Source: Acinetobacter ihumii (lineage in GTDB: Bacteria; Pseudomonadota; Gammaproteobacteria; Pseudomonadales; Moraxellaceae). Taken from it: a stretch of DNA of 64,000 nucleotides. Within the stretch, counting starts at the first letter, position 1, and every line of letters starts with the position of its first letter. The position numbers and the translations under genes are program-made. The DNA is taken from the NCBI RefSeq assembly GCF_900625095.1, contig NZ_LR130760.1, positions 2,039,455 to 2,103,454 on the forward strand. The letters run 5' to 3'. This document shows, piece after piece, positions 30,807 to 40,884 of this stretch. The notes below the pieces were generated by a model, which had not been told where the DNA came from, made no database searches, and worked only from the letters and a program-made list of their open reading frames with translations.

Positions 30807-31519
30807 TATTTTGCCCCCTCTGCAACTGGGGCCGAAGCACCACCCGACTGCTCATCTGCACCGATATAACGATACGTCTTGGCCTTAACCGAATAACTGA
30901 TTTCAGGAATATCCGCTTTTTCTTTGACTTGTTTTCCTTCAATCACAAAATCATGCAAAGTCACAATTCGCGGTAAAGCTGCAATTGCACTGGTGAAAGC
31001 ACCAAAGGCATGATAATCGCCGGTCGCCTCAATTGAAATCGGCTGCTCAATAAAGAACTCTTGCTTGATTTCATTTTCTAGACGAATATTTTTAAACTTA
31101 AGACCTGAATTCACCCCTGTCATATTGATATCTTCAACCAGACTTGGAATTTCAGTTTCTTTGGGCAATTGAGCCAATTGCTGATTAAAATTCGCTTCCA
31201 TTTCCTGCAATTGTTTTTGATATTGCTGCAAATTACGAAGTTTGGAGTCTTTTTCACGAAATTCGTTCAACAAATTTTGCTCTTGCGCCTGAGCTGTTGA
31301 GATATCGTCCAGCTTAGAACGAATCGCAAGAAAATAACCCAACAAACACACAGCAACAAAAGTAAAAATCCAGCAGGTAATTTTGACTGACAATGGCCAA
31401 CTGCCATAGTTGTTCATATCCAGCGTATTAAATTGCTGTAAAAATTTATCCAGCGTCAGTTTATTTTTCTTCGGTGCAGCAACATCCGAATCTAATTCAT
31501 TAAATTCATCACGACTCAT
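30806..31519 (-). CDS. pilO: Type IV pilus inner-membrane protein PilO (ComO)
   Basis: PilO forms a heterodimer with PilN in the alignment subcomplex. The 237 residues have a cytoplasmic N-terminus (about 1-48), one transmembrane helix (ITCWIFTFVAVCLLGYFLAI), a coiled coil (about 70-125, rich in Q, E and L) and a ferredoxin-like periplasmic domain with YHAFGAFTSAIAALPRIVTL. It overlaps pilN by four bases. Confidence 0.93.
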   Translation of the reverse strand: MSRDEFNELDSDVAAPKKNKLTLDKFLQQFNTLDMNNYGSWPLSVKITCWIFTFVAVCLLGYFLAIRSKLDDISTAQAQEQNLLNEFREKDSKLRNLQQYQKQLQEMEANFNQQLAQLPKETEIPSLVEDINMTGVNSGLKFKNIRLENEIKQEFFIEQPISIEATGDYHAFGAFTSAIAALPRIVTLHDFVIEGKQVKEKADIPEISYSVKAKTYRYIGADEQSGGASAPVAEGAK

Positions 31520-32154
31520 TGTGCTGCCCCCGTGTTTGAATTGTTGTCAATTTTATTTTCTTGCGCAATCGGCTGACCAATTTCATCCAGATCGGCACTG
31601 ACCACAAAACTACCGTAACTTTCCTCTACACGCGGTACCACAGAACTTGGCGCTTGATCTTTTTTGTCATCGGCTGCCAAAAATGAGTTCATAAACACGT
31701 TACGATACCAAGGCGAAGCTTCCAGATTTCGTAATAACTCTGCCACGGTATTTGGACTTTCAGCTTTACCTTCAATGGTAAATTTATCCCCTGTGCGGGT
31801 AAATTTGGTCAAATACATACTGCTCGGTGTCACGCGTACTAATTCATCAATCAAGCGAACACTAACCGGACGTTGTCCTTCTAGCCCCTGAATTAATTTC
31901 ATGCGTTCCACAATTGCATTTCGGCGTTCTTGTAGACCATCCAGTGATTTAAGCTGTGTATCCAGATTTTGATTGGTACTGGTAATCAGTTGATTGGCCT
32001 GTTCCTGATCATTGAGTTTATGATCATAGAACAACCACGCCATGACTACGGCGACAACCCCAAGCATTGCAACAGCAGCAGAAAATAAAATAAATTGTTT
32101 TTTTCGTTGTTCTCTTAGCTCTTCGCGCCAAGGGAGTAAGTTAATCTTTACCAT
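31516..32154 (-). CDS. pilN: Type IV pilus inner-membrane protein PilN (ComN)
   Basis: PilN connects the cytoplasmic PilM to periplasmic PilO. The 212-residue protein begins with the conserved PilM-binding peptide INLLPWREE (residues 4-12), followed by a transmembrane helix (about 24-44), a coiled coil and a periplasmic fold with SSMYLTKFTRTGDKFTIEG. Its first base is shared with the pilM stop codon. Confidence 0.94.
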   Translation of the reverse strand: MVKINLLPWREELREQRKKQFILFSAAVAMLGVVAVVMAWLFYDHKLNDQEQANQLITSTNQNLDTQLKSLDGLQERRNAIVERMKLIQGLEGQRPVSVRLIDELVRVTPSSMYLTKFTRTGDKFTIEGKAESPNTVAELLRNLEASPWYRNVFMNSFLAADDKKDQAPSSVVPRVEESYGSFVVSADLDEIGQPIAQENKIDNNSNTGAAQ

Positions 32155-33212
32155 TAATCAAAACTCCTCAATGCCAAACCACATGCCACCATAAGAGATG
32201 AGGCATCATTTTCAATTTTTTTAATATCCACTTGTGGGGAGAAACCCATTTGTAAAAATGGATTGGCAGTGGTCACGCGATAGCCTAGTTTCTGTTGTAA
32301 CAGTTTCGCTAAACCTGAAATATTGGCATTTCCTCCTGCCAACAAAATATGATCAATTTCATTAAATTGTGAGGAAGAAAAAAAGAATTGCAGCGAACGC
32401 GCGGCTTGTTGCACCAAGGCTTCTAAAAAGGGTTCGAGCACCTCAGTATCAAAATCATCTGGCAATGAACGTTCTTTTTTGGCACGTCCTGCTTCTTCAA
32501 AAGACAAGCCATAGCGGGTTTGTACATCCTGAGTCAGCTGTTTACCACCAAAGACCTGTTCACGGGTATAAATAATTTTGCCGTTTTGCATGACAGACAA
32601 GGTGGTCATGGTATGTCCGATATCCAAAATACCAACCGTTTTTACGCCCATCGGTAATGTATCGGCAAATACACCAAATGCCCGTTCCATGGCATAACTT
32701 TCAACATCTGCAATTTTCGGCGTTAAGCCAGCCAGCTCAAGCACTTCAACACGAGTTTCGACATTTTCTGTTCGAGTTGCAACCAACAGCACATTGACGC
32801 GTGCTGGATTTGCTAAACGATCTGGCAGGACTTCAAAATCCAGACTGACTTCATCCAGTGGAAAAGGAATATACTGCTCTGCATCCATACGAATCTGAAC
32901 TTCACGTTCGTCATCCGTCATATCGGCATCCATTTCGATAATTTTATGGATGACCATGGATGTCGGAATGGCAATAGCGGCGTTGATCGACTGTGGATTG
33001 GCCAAATTAATGACGCGCTCCAGCGCCTCACCCACGGCTTCTGGGTTAAGAATATTCTTCTCAACCACACTATTTTCCTGCAAAGGTATCAAGGCATAGC
33101 TTTCCACCCAGTAGCGACCGTTTTTTACAGAGAGTTCTAATAACTTAACAGAAGTCGAACTAATATCGACCCCCACTAGCCCCTTATTTGGTTTACGATA
33201 TAAACTGCGCAC
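32154..33212 (-). CDS. pilM: Type IV pilus assembly ATPase-like protein PilM (ComM)
   Basis: PilM is a cytoplasmic actin-like protein that binds ATP and the N-terminus of PilN. The 352 residues show the actin-fold motifs GVDISSTSVKLLEL (about 13-26), GILDIGHTMTTLSV (about 195) and LLAGGNANISGL (about 290). Translation begins at a GTG (33212) with AGGA ten bases upstream. It heads the pilMNOPQ-aroKB-SPOR unit and is divergent from ponA, an arrangement conserved in many gammaproteobacteria. Confidence 0.95.
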   Translation of the reverse strand: MRSLYRKPNKGLVGVDISSTSVKLLELSVKNGRYWVESYALIPLQENSVVEKNILNPEAVGEALERVINLANPQSINAAIAIPTSMVIHKIIEMDADMTDDEREVQIRMDAEQYIPFPLDEVSLDFEVLPDRLANPARVNVLLVATRTENVETRVEVLELAGLTPKIADVESYAMERAFGVFADTLPMGVKTVGILDIGHTMTTLSVMQNGKIIYTREQVFGGKQLTQDVQTRYGLSFEEAGRAKKERSLPDDFDTEVLEPFLEALVQQAARSLQFFFSSSQFNEIDHILLAGGNANISGLAKLLQQKLGYRVTTANPFLQMGFSPQVDIKKIENDASSLMVACGLALRSFD

Positions 33213-33276
33213 GATAGCATTATCCTATTATTTTTTTATCCCCAAACAAAACAACAAGCTGATCTCGGTCTATAAT

Positions 33277-33306
33277 TTTATACGGATACAATAAGGCATC
33301 TAACAA
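33277..33306 (-). promoter_or_regulatory. Candidate sigma-70 promoter of pilM
   Basis: TTGTTA (complement of 33301-33306) and TATAAA (complement of 33277-33282) are separated by 18 bases on the minus strand. The predicted leader is about 58 bases. Confidence 0.55.
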
Positions 33307-33375
33307 TCCGCATGTCTAAAGGATATACTGACCATCAATTCGTTTGCTATTAGCTCTTATTAAAACTTACTTGTT

Positions 33376-35931
33376 ATGAAAAAGCTATCCAGTTCAGGTC
33401 ATGTTCACCCCTTTTTTTTGCTGCTTATCATTATATTAGTCTCAGTTCCGATGGGTTTTTATGGCATGTATCTCTATATTGCGCCATCTCTGCCTGAAAT
33501 GAGTTCTTTAAAAAAAGCACCTTTACTTAAACCATTACAAGTGTACACCGCAGATAATGAACTTATTTCAGAATATGGTGGCAAACTTTCGGTACCGGTC
33601 GAATACAAACAAATTCCGCCTACATTCATTCATGCCTTTCTGGCTGCGGAAGATTCTTCTTTTTTTGAGCATAGCGGCATTAGCTTTAAAGGACTCGGAC
33701 GCGCCATTAGTGAAACCATTACCGATTCAGATGTACAGACTGGCGGTTCGACCATCACGATGCAGGTGGCTAAAAATTATTATTTAAGCCCTGAACGCAC
33801 GCTAAAAAGAAAACTGACTGAAATTTTTCTGGCACGTAAAATTGAACAAAACCTCAGTAAAGAAGAGATTTTAACGTTATATGTCAATAAGATTTTTCTA
33901 GGTAAAAATGCCTACGGTATCGCTGCTGCTGCAAAAATCTACTATAACAAAACCCTCGACCAGCTCAGTATTGCCGAAATGGCGATGTTGGCTGGTTTAC
34001 CTAAAGCCCCTTCCCGTTTTAACCCTGTTGCCAACCCTGAACGCGCTTTGGAGCGACGTAACTGGATTTTGGGTCGTATGCTACAATTAGGCTATATCAC
34101 TCAAGCACAGTATCAAACTGCGGTAGCTGAACCAATTAAACTTAATATGCCTGATCGTGGGTTGACCAATCGCTTTCCTTATGTGGGTGAAATGGTACGT
34201 TCAGAACTGGTTGCCAAATTTGGTGAACAAGCCATCGATTCAGGCTATAAAGTTTATACTACCATTGACAGTAAACGTCAGGCTTATGCCGAACAGGCGG
34301 TACAGGATGGACTTGAAGCCTATGATCGTCGTCATGGCTGGCGTGGTGCTGAAGCACATGACAAGCCTTTAAATACCTTTATGGCTTATGCCAATACCTT
34401 TCCCGCGCAGGTAACCAAAGTCGGCAGTTCATCTTTTGAGGCATTAATGCAGGATGGCTCGACCATTACCGTGCCATGGTCTGGGATGTCATGGGCACGT
34501 CCATATCGTAATGCCAATAGTGTAGGTGCAGCACCTAGCCGCGCTTCTCAAATTGTGAAAGTCAAAGATATTGTACGTTTACGTCCAAACGCTGAAAAAA
34601 CCTCTTGGGCATTGGTTCAAATTCCTCGCGTACAGGGTCAATTGGTTGCCTTGAACCCCAATGATGGCGCAATTGAAGCGATTGTGGGAGGCTATAATTT
34701 TTATCAATCTAAATTCAACCGAGCGTTACAGGGCTGGCGTCAACCGGGTTCAACCATTAAGCCATTTATTTATGCGCTAGCGTTAGAACGTGGAATGACG
34801 CCTTATACCATGGTGAACGATAGCCCAATTACAATTGGACGCTGGTCACCACGAAACTCAGATGGACGTTATTTGGGGATGATTCCTCTACGTCGTGCTT
34901 TATATTTGTCGCGTAATACTGTGTCCGTACGATTATTGCAAAGTGTCGGTGTAGAACGTGCCCGACAGTTACTCATGGATTTTGGTTTGCAGGACAGCCA
35001 GATTCCGCGCAACTTTACCATCGCACTGGGGACACCACAGGTCTTACCAGTTCAAATGGCGACAGGCTATGCAACTTTTGCCAATGGCGGTTATCGTGTA
35101 CAGCCTTATTTTATCAGCCGTATTGAAGATGCCTATGGTAAAGTGATCTTTGAAGCAAAGCCTGACTATGCTTGCATTGCATGTATTGATCAAACTGAAA
35201 CAATGCCTTCAGAGGAACAAAAAGCACAAACACCTGATGATGAAGTCATCGAAGTGAATAATCAGTCGCTTCAGCAAGATGAGACAACTCAGACCGCCCC
35301 ACCCGTCAATCAAGGTGATTATCGTCAGGCACAACGCATCTTAAAGTCCAGCTCTGCTTATGACATGTCCAATATTCTGCGTGACGTAATTCAGCATGGT
35401 ACAGGACGTGCAGCACTTAAGATTGGTCGCGATGATTTGGGTGGTAAAACTGGAACCACAAATGATGCCAAAGATGCCTGGTTTGCTGGTTTCAATAGTA
35501 AACTGGTTTCTGTGGCATGGGTGGGTTTCGACCGTCCTACGACTTTGGGTCGACGCGAATATGGTGGAATTGCAGCCCTTCCAATCTGGATCAATTTCAT
35601 GGATAAATCCTTACAGGGTACGCCATCTGCTTGGGTACAACTGGATAAAAATGCCAAAGCACCATTATCACGTGAGCAACCAACGCTTCAGGAAAACAAC
35701 CGAACTGGGGTAGATCGAGCGTCTCCACCGTTAGCCCGTCCGCTGTATGTGCCAGCACCTAAACCCGTTGAGACGCCAGATAATGATTTTGCAGATTTAC
35801 CGGGCGAAGAGATTTTGCTTCCGTCTGAACAGACGCCACCACCGTTAAATCAGAATCCACAAAATCAACCAAAACGCGCTGAACCTGCAAAACGTGATGC
35901 ACTTGAGGGATTAATCAATCAGGTCACCTAA
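33376..35931 (+). CDS. mrcA: Penicillin-binding protein 1A (bifunctional peptidoglycan synthase)
   Basis: PBP1A polymerises glycan strands and cross-links peptides in the periplasm; in Acinetobacter it is also called ponA. The 851 residues have an N-terminal membrane anchor (about 10-35), a glycosyltransferase domain with the catalytic glutamate region AAEDSSFFEHSG and GGSTITMQVAKNYYL (about 85-135), an OB-like insert, and a transpeptidase domain with SxxK in PGSTIKPF (about 457), SRN at SRNTVSV, and KTGTT (about 690). The C-terminal tail is Pro-rich. It is transcribed alone and ends with a terminator. No good ribosome site is seen before the ATG. Confidence 0.96.
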   Translation: MKKLSSSGHVHPFFLLLIIILVSVPMGFYGMYLYIAPSLPEMSSLKKAPLLKPLQVYTADNELISEYGGKLSVPVEYKQIPPTFIHAFLAAEDSSFFEHSGISFKGLGRAISETITDSDVQTGGSTITMQVAKNYYLSPERTLKRKLTEIFLARKIEQNLSKEEILTLYVNKIFLGKNAYGIAAAAKIYYNKTLDQLSIAEMAMLAGLPKAPSRFNPVANPERALERRNWILGRMLQLGYITQAQYQTAVAEPIKLNMPDRGLTNRFPYVGEMVRSELVAKFGEQAIDSGYKVYTTIDSKRQAYAEQAVQDGLEAYDRRHGWRGAEAHDKPLNTFMAYANTFPAQVTKVGSSSFEALMQDGSTITVPWSGMSWARPYRNANSVGAAPSRASQIVKVKDIVRLRPNAEKTSWALVQIPRVQGQLVALNPNDGAIEAIVGGYNFYQSKFNRALQGWRQPGSTIKPFIYALALERGMTPYTMVNDSPITIGRWSPRNSDGRYLGMIPLRRALYLSRNTVSVRLLQSVGVERARQLLMDFGLQDSQIPRNFTIALGTPQVLPVQMATGYATFANGGYRVQPYFISRIEDAYGKVIFEAKPDYACIACIDQTETMPSEEQKAQTPDDEVIEVNNQSLQQDETTQTAPPVNQGDYRQAQRILKSSSAYDMSNILRDVIQHGTGRAALKIGRDDLGGKTGTTNDAKDAWFAGFNSKLVSVAWVGFDRPTTLGRREYGGIAALPIWINFMDKSLQGTPSAWVQLDKNAKAPLSREQPTLQENNRTGVDRASPPLARPLYVPAPKPVETPDNDFADLPGEEILLPSEQTPPPLNQNPQNQPKRAEPAKRDALEGLINQVT

Positions 35932-35954
35932 ATAAAGAATGCCTCGTATTTTAG

Positions 35955-35980
35955 AGCCATCTTTCGAGATGGCTTTATTT
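35955..35980 (+). terminator. Terminator of mrcA
   Basis: AGCCATCT/AGATGGCT (35955-35974) with a UUCG-type tetraloop, then TTATTTC. It touches the end of the convergent methyltransferase gene. Confidence 0.8.
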
Positions 35981-36778
35981 CTTTTGGAAAAGGTAGAGTT
36001 GAAAATGTGCTGTTAACCCAAACTGAGTGTGCTGCTCAAGTTGCTGTCTTTTTTCAGGTTTGGCTTTGTAGGCATAAGGGGTCATTGCGATGAGGTTCTT
36101 CAATTGCTCCTGATCCAAATTAAACTGACTTTCAATATGCTGTTCCAGCACCAATTCAAAATCAGACTGCAACTGTTCAACAAACTTATTCGGTTGATGC
36201 GGTTTGACTTCATCAAACAATGCTTCACGCAGCGCATATAAATGTTCAGGTGCAGGCGTCACCACCAATAAATAGCCCTGTGGTTTTAACACCCTTAAAA
36301 TTTCATCTTTTGGAATAGGACTAAATAAACTGGTGCAAATATCAGTGCTTTCATTCAACACTGGCAAGGTTGCTCCCGTTCCAACCACCCAAGTCACTTG
36401 GGAATTGAGCTTAGCTGCGCGTTGTACAGCCGTTTTCGCAATATCCAGCCCGATGCATTGCTGCACCTGTTGTTGCATGGCCGTGGTGTAATAGCCTTCA
36501 CCACAGCCAATATCGAGCAAGGTGTTAAGTTGAAGGTGTTGTAACTGAGCTACCACCGCATCACGCAAAGGCTGATAAAAACCTTCCGACAAAAAAAGAC
36601 GTCGTGCCAATACCGATTCGGGCGTATCACCCGGCGTTTTACTGTGCTTGTGTTGAACCACATGTAAATTCACATAGCCTTGCTTAGCCAGATCATAACT
36701 ATGGCCCTGCTCACATCGCCATGTCCGCTGCTGCAAATTCAAAGCCTGACGACACACAGGACACATCAACACACTCAT
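35975..36778 (-). CDS. rlmA: RlmA-like 23S rRNA guanine-N1 methyltransferase
   Basis: RlmA-type enzymes methylate N1 of a guanine (G745 in E. coli) in 23S rRNA using S-adenosylmethionine. The 267 residues have an N-terminal zinc ribbon (CPVC at 6-9, then CEQGH), the conserved GDTPESVLARRLFLSEGFYQ (about 50-70), and the SAM-binding motif LLDIGCGEGYYT (about 90-101). PIPKDEILRVLKPQG forms the C-terminal part of the methyltransferase fold. It follows the mraY terminator on the same strand and is convergent with mrcA. The exact guanine target is inferred from the family. Confidence 0.82.
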   Translation of the reverse strand: MSVLMCPVCRQALNLQQRTWRCEQGHSYDLAKQGYVNLHVVQHKHSKTPGDTPESVLARRLFLSEGFYQPLRDAVVAQLQHLQLNTLLDIGCGEGYYTTAMQQQVQQCIGLDIAKTAVQRAAKLNSQVTWVVGTGATLPVLNESTDICTSLFSPIPKDEILRVLKPQGYLLVVTPAPEHLYALREALFDEVKPHQPNKFVEQLQSDFELVLEQHIESQFNLDQEQLKNLIAMTPYAYKAKPEKRQQLEQHTQFGLTAHFQLYLFQKK

Positions 36779-36794
36779 GTTTTTCTCTCATATA

Positions 36795-36819
36795 AAAAAG
36801 CCAGCAATGCTGGCTTTTT
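36795..36819. terminator. Terminator of the rsmH-mraY cluster
   Basis: AAAAAGCCAGCA/TGCTGGCTTTTT is a near-continuous palindrome, symmetric with T runs on both strands, 17 bases after the mraY stop codon. It ends the cell-wall operon and separates it from rlmA. Confidence 0.85.
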
Positions 36820-36835
36820 GAAACCGTTTTTCAGC

Positions 36836-37954
36836 TTAACGTAATTTTAAAGTCATGAGACCCAAAACCACCAGCATAATGGTAATAATCCAGAACCGAA
36901 TCACGACCTGTGTTTCTTTCCAGCCCTGTTTTTCATAATGATGATGTAACGGTGCCATCAGAAACACGCGTTTATTGCGCATGCGCAGTGAACCAATTTG
37001 TAGAAACACTGAAATTGCTTCCATCACAAATACACCGCCCATAATTGCAAAAACGATCTCCTGACGTACCATGACCGCAATTGTACCCAGCATTGCACCC
37101 AATGCCAATGCACCGACATCCCCCATAAAGATTTGTGCAGGATGAGCGTTGTACCATAAAAAGGCCAGACCTGCCCCCACCATGGCAGAGCAGATGACCA
37201 CCAGCTCAGAGGTATATTTCACATAGGGAATATGCAAATAGTTGGCAAAACGAATATCACCCGCTAGATACGCAAAAACACCCAAACCTGCTGCAACCAT
37301 CACAATTGGCATAATCGCCAAGCCATCAAGCCCATCGGTGAGATTGACTGCATTGGATGCACCGTTGATCACAAGGTAAGTGAAGATAATAAACGCGATC
37401 CCTAATGGCACAGCCGACAGTGGAATAGACAGATTTTTAAAGAATGGAATCAACAAATCCAGCATGTTCGCGGTATGAATCGGATTCGGTTGATGAATCG
37501 CAATTACATACAGCGCAATACCTGCACCCAGTGAAGCCAATGATGTCCAGAAAAACTTTTTGCGTGCAGGCAAACCCGCATTGTCTTTATATCGGATTTT
37601 AATCCAGTCATCCGCCCAACCCACAGCACCAAAAACCACCATCACGCCCAATACAATCCAGACATAAGGATTGGATAAATCTGCCCAAAGTAAGGTACTG
37701 ATGCCGATCGACAATAAAATGAGTACCCCACCCATGGTCGGTGTACCCATTTTTTTGGCGTGGTTTTCAGGTGCGTAAGAGCTCACCGCCTGACCATATT
37801 TGAGTGCCTGTAATTTACGAATCATCACCGGACCAAGTAACCAGCCAATCGCCAATGCGGTCAATATACTCAGTAAAGAACGTAGAGTTAAATATCGAAC
37901 CACCTGAAACGAACTGTTATAGCCCGCAAGATGTTCAAATAGCCATAACAGCAT
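36836..37954 (-). CDS. mraY: Phospho-N-acetylmuramoyl-pentapeptide transferase
   Basis: MraY attaches phospho-MurNAc-pentapeptide to undecaprenyl phosphate, giving lipid I in the inner membrane. The 372 residues contain ten or so membrane segments and the catalytic aspartates in GWADDWIK (about 115) and [10 protein letters not shown] (about 190), plus [11 protein letters not shown] and the histidine cluster APLHHHYE (about 323). It starts directly after the murF stop with no spacer. Confidence 0.97.
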   Translation of the reverse strand: MLLWLFEHLAGYNSSFQVVRYLTLRSLLSILTALAIGWLLGPVMIRKLQALKYGQAVSSYAPENHAKKMGTPTMGGVLILLSIGISTLLWADLSNPYVWIVLGVMVVFGAVGWADDWIKIRYKDNAGLPARKKFFWTSLASLGAGIALYVIAIHQPNPIHTANMLDLLIPFFKNLSIPLSAVPLGIAFIIFTYLVINGASNAVNLTDGLDGLAIMPIVMVAAGLGVFAYLAGDIRFANYLHIPYVKYTSELVVICSAMVGAGLAFLWYNAHPAQIFMGDVGALALGAMLGTIAVMVRQEIVFAIMGGVFVMEAISVFLQIGSLRMRNKRVFLMAPLHHHYEKQGWKETQVVIRFWIITIMLVVLGLMTLKLR

Positions 37955-39361
37955 TTAGAGTTTCTCCATCAAATCTGCCATCAACGTTTCCATATGGGTA
38001 TAACGAGAGCCCTTAAACAGGAAACTCATTGACTCGGGTTGATGTTGTTGAATTAAATCAGTTAAAAAAGGCAGCGCATCCGCCTGAGTTGCAAATGCTT
38101 TTAATTTTTCTGAATGGTGACTGTGGCTTGCCCCTTGTAAAGCGGCTTGAGCAAACTCACCGACTGCCACAATCAGATCCAGAGAATAATCGACCAGATC
38201 ACGCCCTAAATCATGATGTTCTTGTACACTTGCATCGCCCAACTCGCCAATGTCACCCATCACCATGACCTTAAAGCCCGTCTGCTGACTCAGAACCTCT
38301 GCCGCAGCACGCATGGAAGTTGGATTGGCATTATAGGTATCATCAATCAATAGATGTTGCTGATGCTGAATAAAGTTTAAACGACCTTTTGCACCTTTGG
38401 CCTGTTCCAGACCGGTCACAATATTATCAAGTGTCACCCCAATCGCCAGCGCAAAAGCCGCAGCTGCCGTTGCATTATGCACATTATGCAAGCCTGCAAA
38501 AGGCAGATTAATCTGCTGTGTACCCTGTGATGTATGCAAATCAAACTGACAGGATTGCGCATTTATCTGGATATCTGTCGCAAAAACATCTCCACCCTCA
38601 CCAAAGGAAAGCTGTCGTGCTGTTTCTACAGCTTGGCGAATTTGCTGAGTAAAATCATCATCGGCTGGAATAATAGACACGCCATTTTTGGCAATATGCG
38701 CATAGATTTCTGACTTGGCTTTGCAAATGCCTTCGCGCCCGCCAAACTCTCCCAAATGCGCTGTACCAATGTTAAGAATACCAGCCACCTGTGGCTGTAC
38801 CAGATTGGAGGTATAATCAATTTCCCCTTGATGACTTGCACCAAGCTCCATCACCGCATATTGATGTTCAGGTTTCAGTTCAAGCAACATCATCGGCACA
38901 CCTAAATCATTATTCAGATTACCACGCGTCACCAAAGTCGGTGCAATTTGCCCAAGAATACTGCCTAACATTTCTTTGGTGGTGGTTTTGCCACTACTTC
39001 CCGTCAGGGCAATCACCTTTAAATCTGGATATTGGGCACGACGATAGGCAGCTAAATGACCGAGTGCCAAACGCGTATCCGCTACAATCAGTTGAGCAAT
39101 ATCGACATTCACTGGACGTTCAACGATGGCAAGCTGACAACCCTGTGCAGCGACCTGCGCGATAAAATCATGTGCATCAAAACGCTCACCTTTTAAGGCT
39201 AAAAAAGCATCACCCCATTCCGCGTGACGCGAGTCGGTCAAAATCCGCTTGATCGGCTCAGGTGGCTGTTTATCTTGATACCAATCGCCTTGGGTTGCCT
39301 GTTGTAATTGTTCTAGCGTCCACGGTGTCAAAGCAACCGTACTGGTGGTGGATGTATGCAT
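37955..39361 (-). CDS. murF: UDP-N-acetylmuramoyl-tripeptide--D-alanyl-D-alanine ligase
   Basis: MurF adds D-Ala-D-Ala to UDP-MurNAc-tripeptide in the cytoplasm. The 468-residue protein has the Mur ligase ATP-binding loop GSSGKTTTKEML (about 120-131), ELGASHQGEI with the conserved glutamate, the nucleotide-binding NIGTAHLGEFG, and the C-terminal domain with DDTYNANPTSMRAA (about 330). It is 12 bases downstream of murE. Confidence 0.96.
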   Translation of the reverse strand: MHTSTTSTVALTPWTLEQLQQATQGDWYQDKQPPEPIKRILTDSRHAEWGDAFLALKGERFDAHDFIAQVAAQGCQLAIVERPVNVDIAQLIVADTRLALGHLAAYRRAQYPDLKVIALTGSSGKTTTKEMLGSILGQIAPTLVTRGNLNNDLGVPMMLLELKPEHQYAVMELGASHQGEIDYTSNLVQPQVAGILNIGTAHLGEFGGREGICKAKSEIYAHIAKNGVSIIPADDDFTQQIRQAVETARQLSFGEGGDVFATDIQINAQSCQFDLHTSQGTQQINLPFAGLHNVHNATAAAAFALAIGVTLDNIVTGLEQAKGAKGRLNFIQHQQHLLIDDTYNANPTSMRAAAEVLSQQTGFKVMVMGDIGELGDASVQEHHDLGRDLVDYSLDLIVAVGEFAQAALQGASHSHHSEKLKAFATQADALPFLTDLIQQHQPESMSFLFKGSRYTHMETLMADLMEKL

Positions 39362-39373
39362 AAAACTTAAAAC

Positions 39374-40873
39374 CTATTGTGCTGGATATGCGCGATGAAC
39401 TGAATGTGCTTGCGCATCAATTGCCGATTGCACTTCTACGACATCATCAAACCAATGACGTACCCCATCTATTTCCTGATAATTTTCGTGCCCCTTACCG
39501 GCAATCACCACAATATCACCGTTTTTGGCTTCATTCACTGCAAACTTAATCGCTTCACGGCGGTCACGAATTTCAAAAACATCATGCAAACTAAAATCAA
39601 CAGCCTGACGCATATCAGCAAATATTTGATTGGGATCTTCCGTTCGGGGATTATCTGAGGTCAATATCACAGGATTAGCACCATCGAGTGCAGCCTGTGT
39701 CATTAAAGGTCGCTTGCCACGATCACGATCACCTCCACAACCAAATACCGCCCAAAGCTGATGGCGAGTATGTCGTTTTAAGGTGCTGAGCACTTGGGTG
39801 AGCGCGTCTGGGGTATGTGCATAATCCACTACAAATAAGCGTTCACCATCGCGAATGACCTGCATCCGCCCCGGTGCGCCCTGAAGTTTAGGCACTGTTT
39901 TGGCCAATTCAGCCAGTTCAAAGCCTGCGGCTTCGACTGCAATTAAACTGGCAACCAAGTTTTCGACATTAAATTGCCCCAAAAACGGACTTTGGATTTC
40001 AAAAATCCCACGCGGACTGCGCAATTGAATCTGTGCGCCTTGCAATTGGTAATCAACCGATTGCACCCAATAATCTGCATGTTGGTCATGCATGGAATAG
40101 GTATAAATTTTCGGCTGTGCTGGATTATTTCTTGCAACTTTGAGCATTAAATCTGCATAGTCATCATCTAAATTGATCACTGCGACCTTGAGTTGCTCAA
40201 AAGCAAATAATCTGGATTTTGCTTCTGCATAGGCTTGCAAAGTGCCGTGATAATCCAGATGATCACGACTTAAGTTTGAATACACCGCAATTTCGATGTC
40301 GCAGCCATTTAAACGGCCTTGCTCCAAACCATGCGAACTGGCTTCCAATGCTGCAAAACTCGCACCCTCTTGAGCATAATCATGCAATAAGCTTTGCAAT
40401 TGCAAAGCATCCAGCGTGGTATGCGTCGATGGATTTAAATGCGGTAAAATACCATTGCCTGTGGTGCCAAAGACTGCACAGCGTTGTTGTTGCAGACTAA
40501 TCAGCTCCGCCATTAAACGTGAAATCGTGGTTTTGCCATTGGTTCCCGTGACGGCTAAAATCCGTGACGGCTGCACGGGTGCAGTACTTTGTAAGTAATC
40601 TTTTTGCCACTGTCCCATTTGCAAACGTACATCTGGACAGACCCACTCGTTGGCAACACCGAGAGGATATTCACTAATGATACCCAATGCCCCCAATTGC
40701 AAAGCTTTTTCGGCGAAAGCCCGCATTTTTTCAGGTTGCGAATAACTTTTTAATGCAATAAAAATTTGTCCTGAGCTGACTTTACGGCTATCCAGATTAA
40801 AACCAGAAAAAGCACGTTGTAACCATTCAGCTTCAAGTGGTTGGTGATAAATATCCTGAAAAGAAATCGACAT
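39374..40873 (-). CDS. murE: UDP-N-acetylmuramoyl-L-alanyl-D-glutamate--2,6-diaminopimelate ligase
   Basis: MurE adds meso-diaminopimelate to UDP-MurNAc-dipeptide. Across 499 residues it shows the N-terminal UDP-binding domain (FNLDSRKVSSGQIFIALKSY), the ATP loop VTGTNGKTTISRLMAEL (about 106), EASSHGLEQGRL, and the DNPRTEDP motif (about 408), which marks diaminopimelate rather than lysine specificity. It follows ftsI by 11 bases. Confidence 0.96.
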   Translation of the reverse strand: MSISFQDIYHQPLEAEWLQRAFSGFNLDSRKVSSGQIFIALKSYSQPEKMRAFAEKALQLGALGIISEYPLGVANEWVCPDVRLQMGQWQKDYLQSTAPVQPSRILAVTGTNGKTTISRLMAELISLQQQRCAVFGTTGNGILPHLNPSTHTTLDALQLQSLLHDYAQEGASFAALEASSHGLEQGRLNGCDIEIAVYSNLSRDHLDYHGTLQAYAEAKSRLFAFEQLKVAVINLDDDYADLMLKVARNNPAQPKIYTYSMHDQHADYWVQSVDYQLQGAQIQLRSPRGIFEIQSPFLGQFNVENLVASLIAVEAAGFELAELAKTVPKLQGAPGRMQVIRDGERLFVVDYAHTPDALTQVLSTLKRHTRHQLWAVFGCGGDRDRGKRPLMTQAALDGANPVILTSDNPRTEDPNQIFADMRQAVDFSLHDVFEIRDRREAIKFAVNEAKNGDIVVIAGKGHENYQEIDGVRHWFDDVVEVQSAIDAQAHSVHRAYPAQ

Positions 40874-40884
40874 GATTCACCTAA

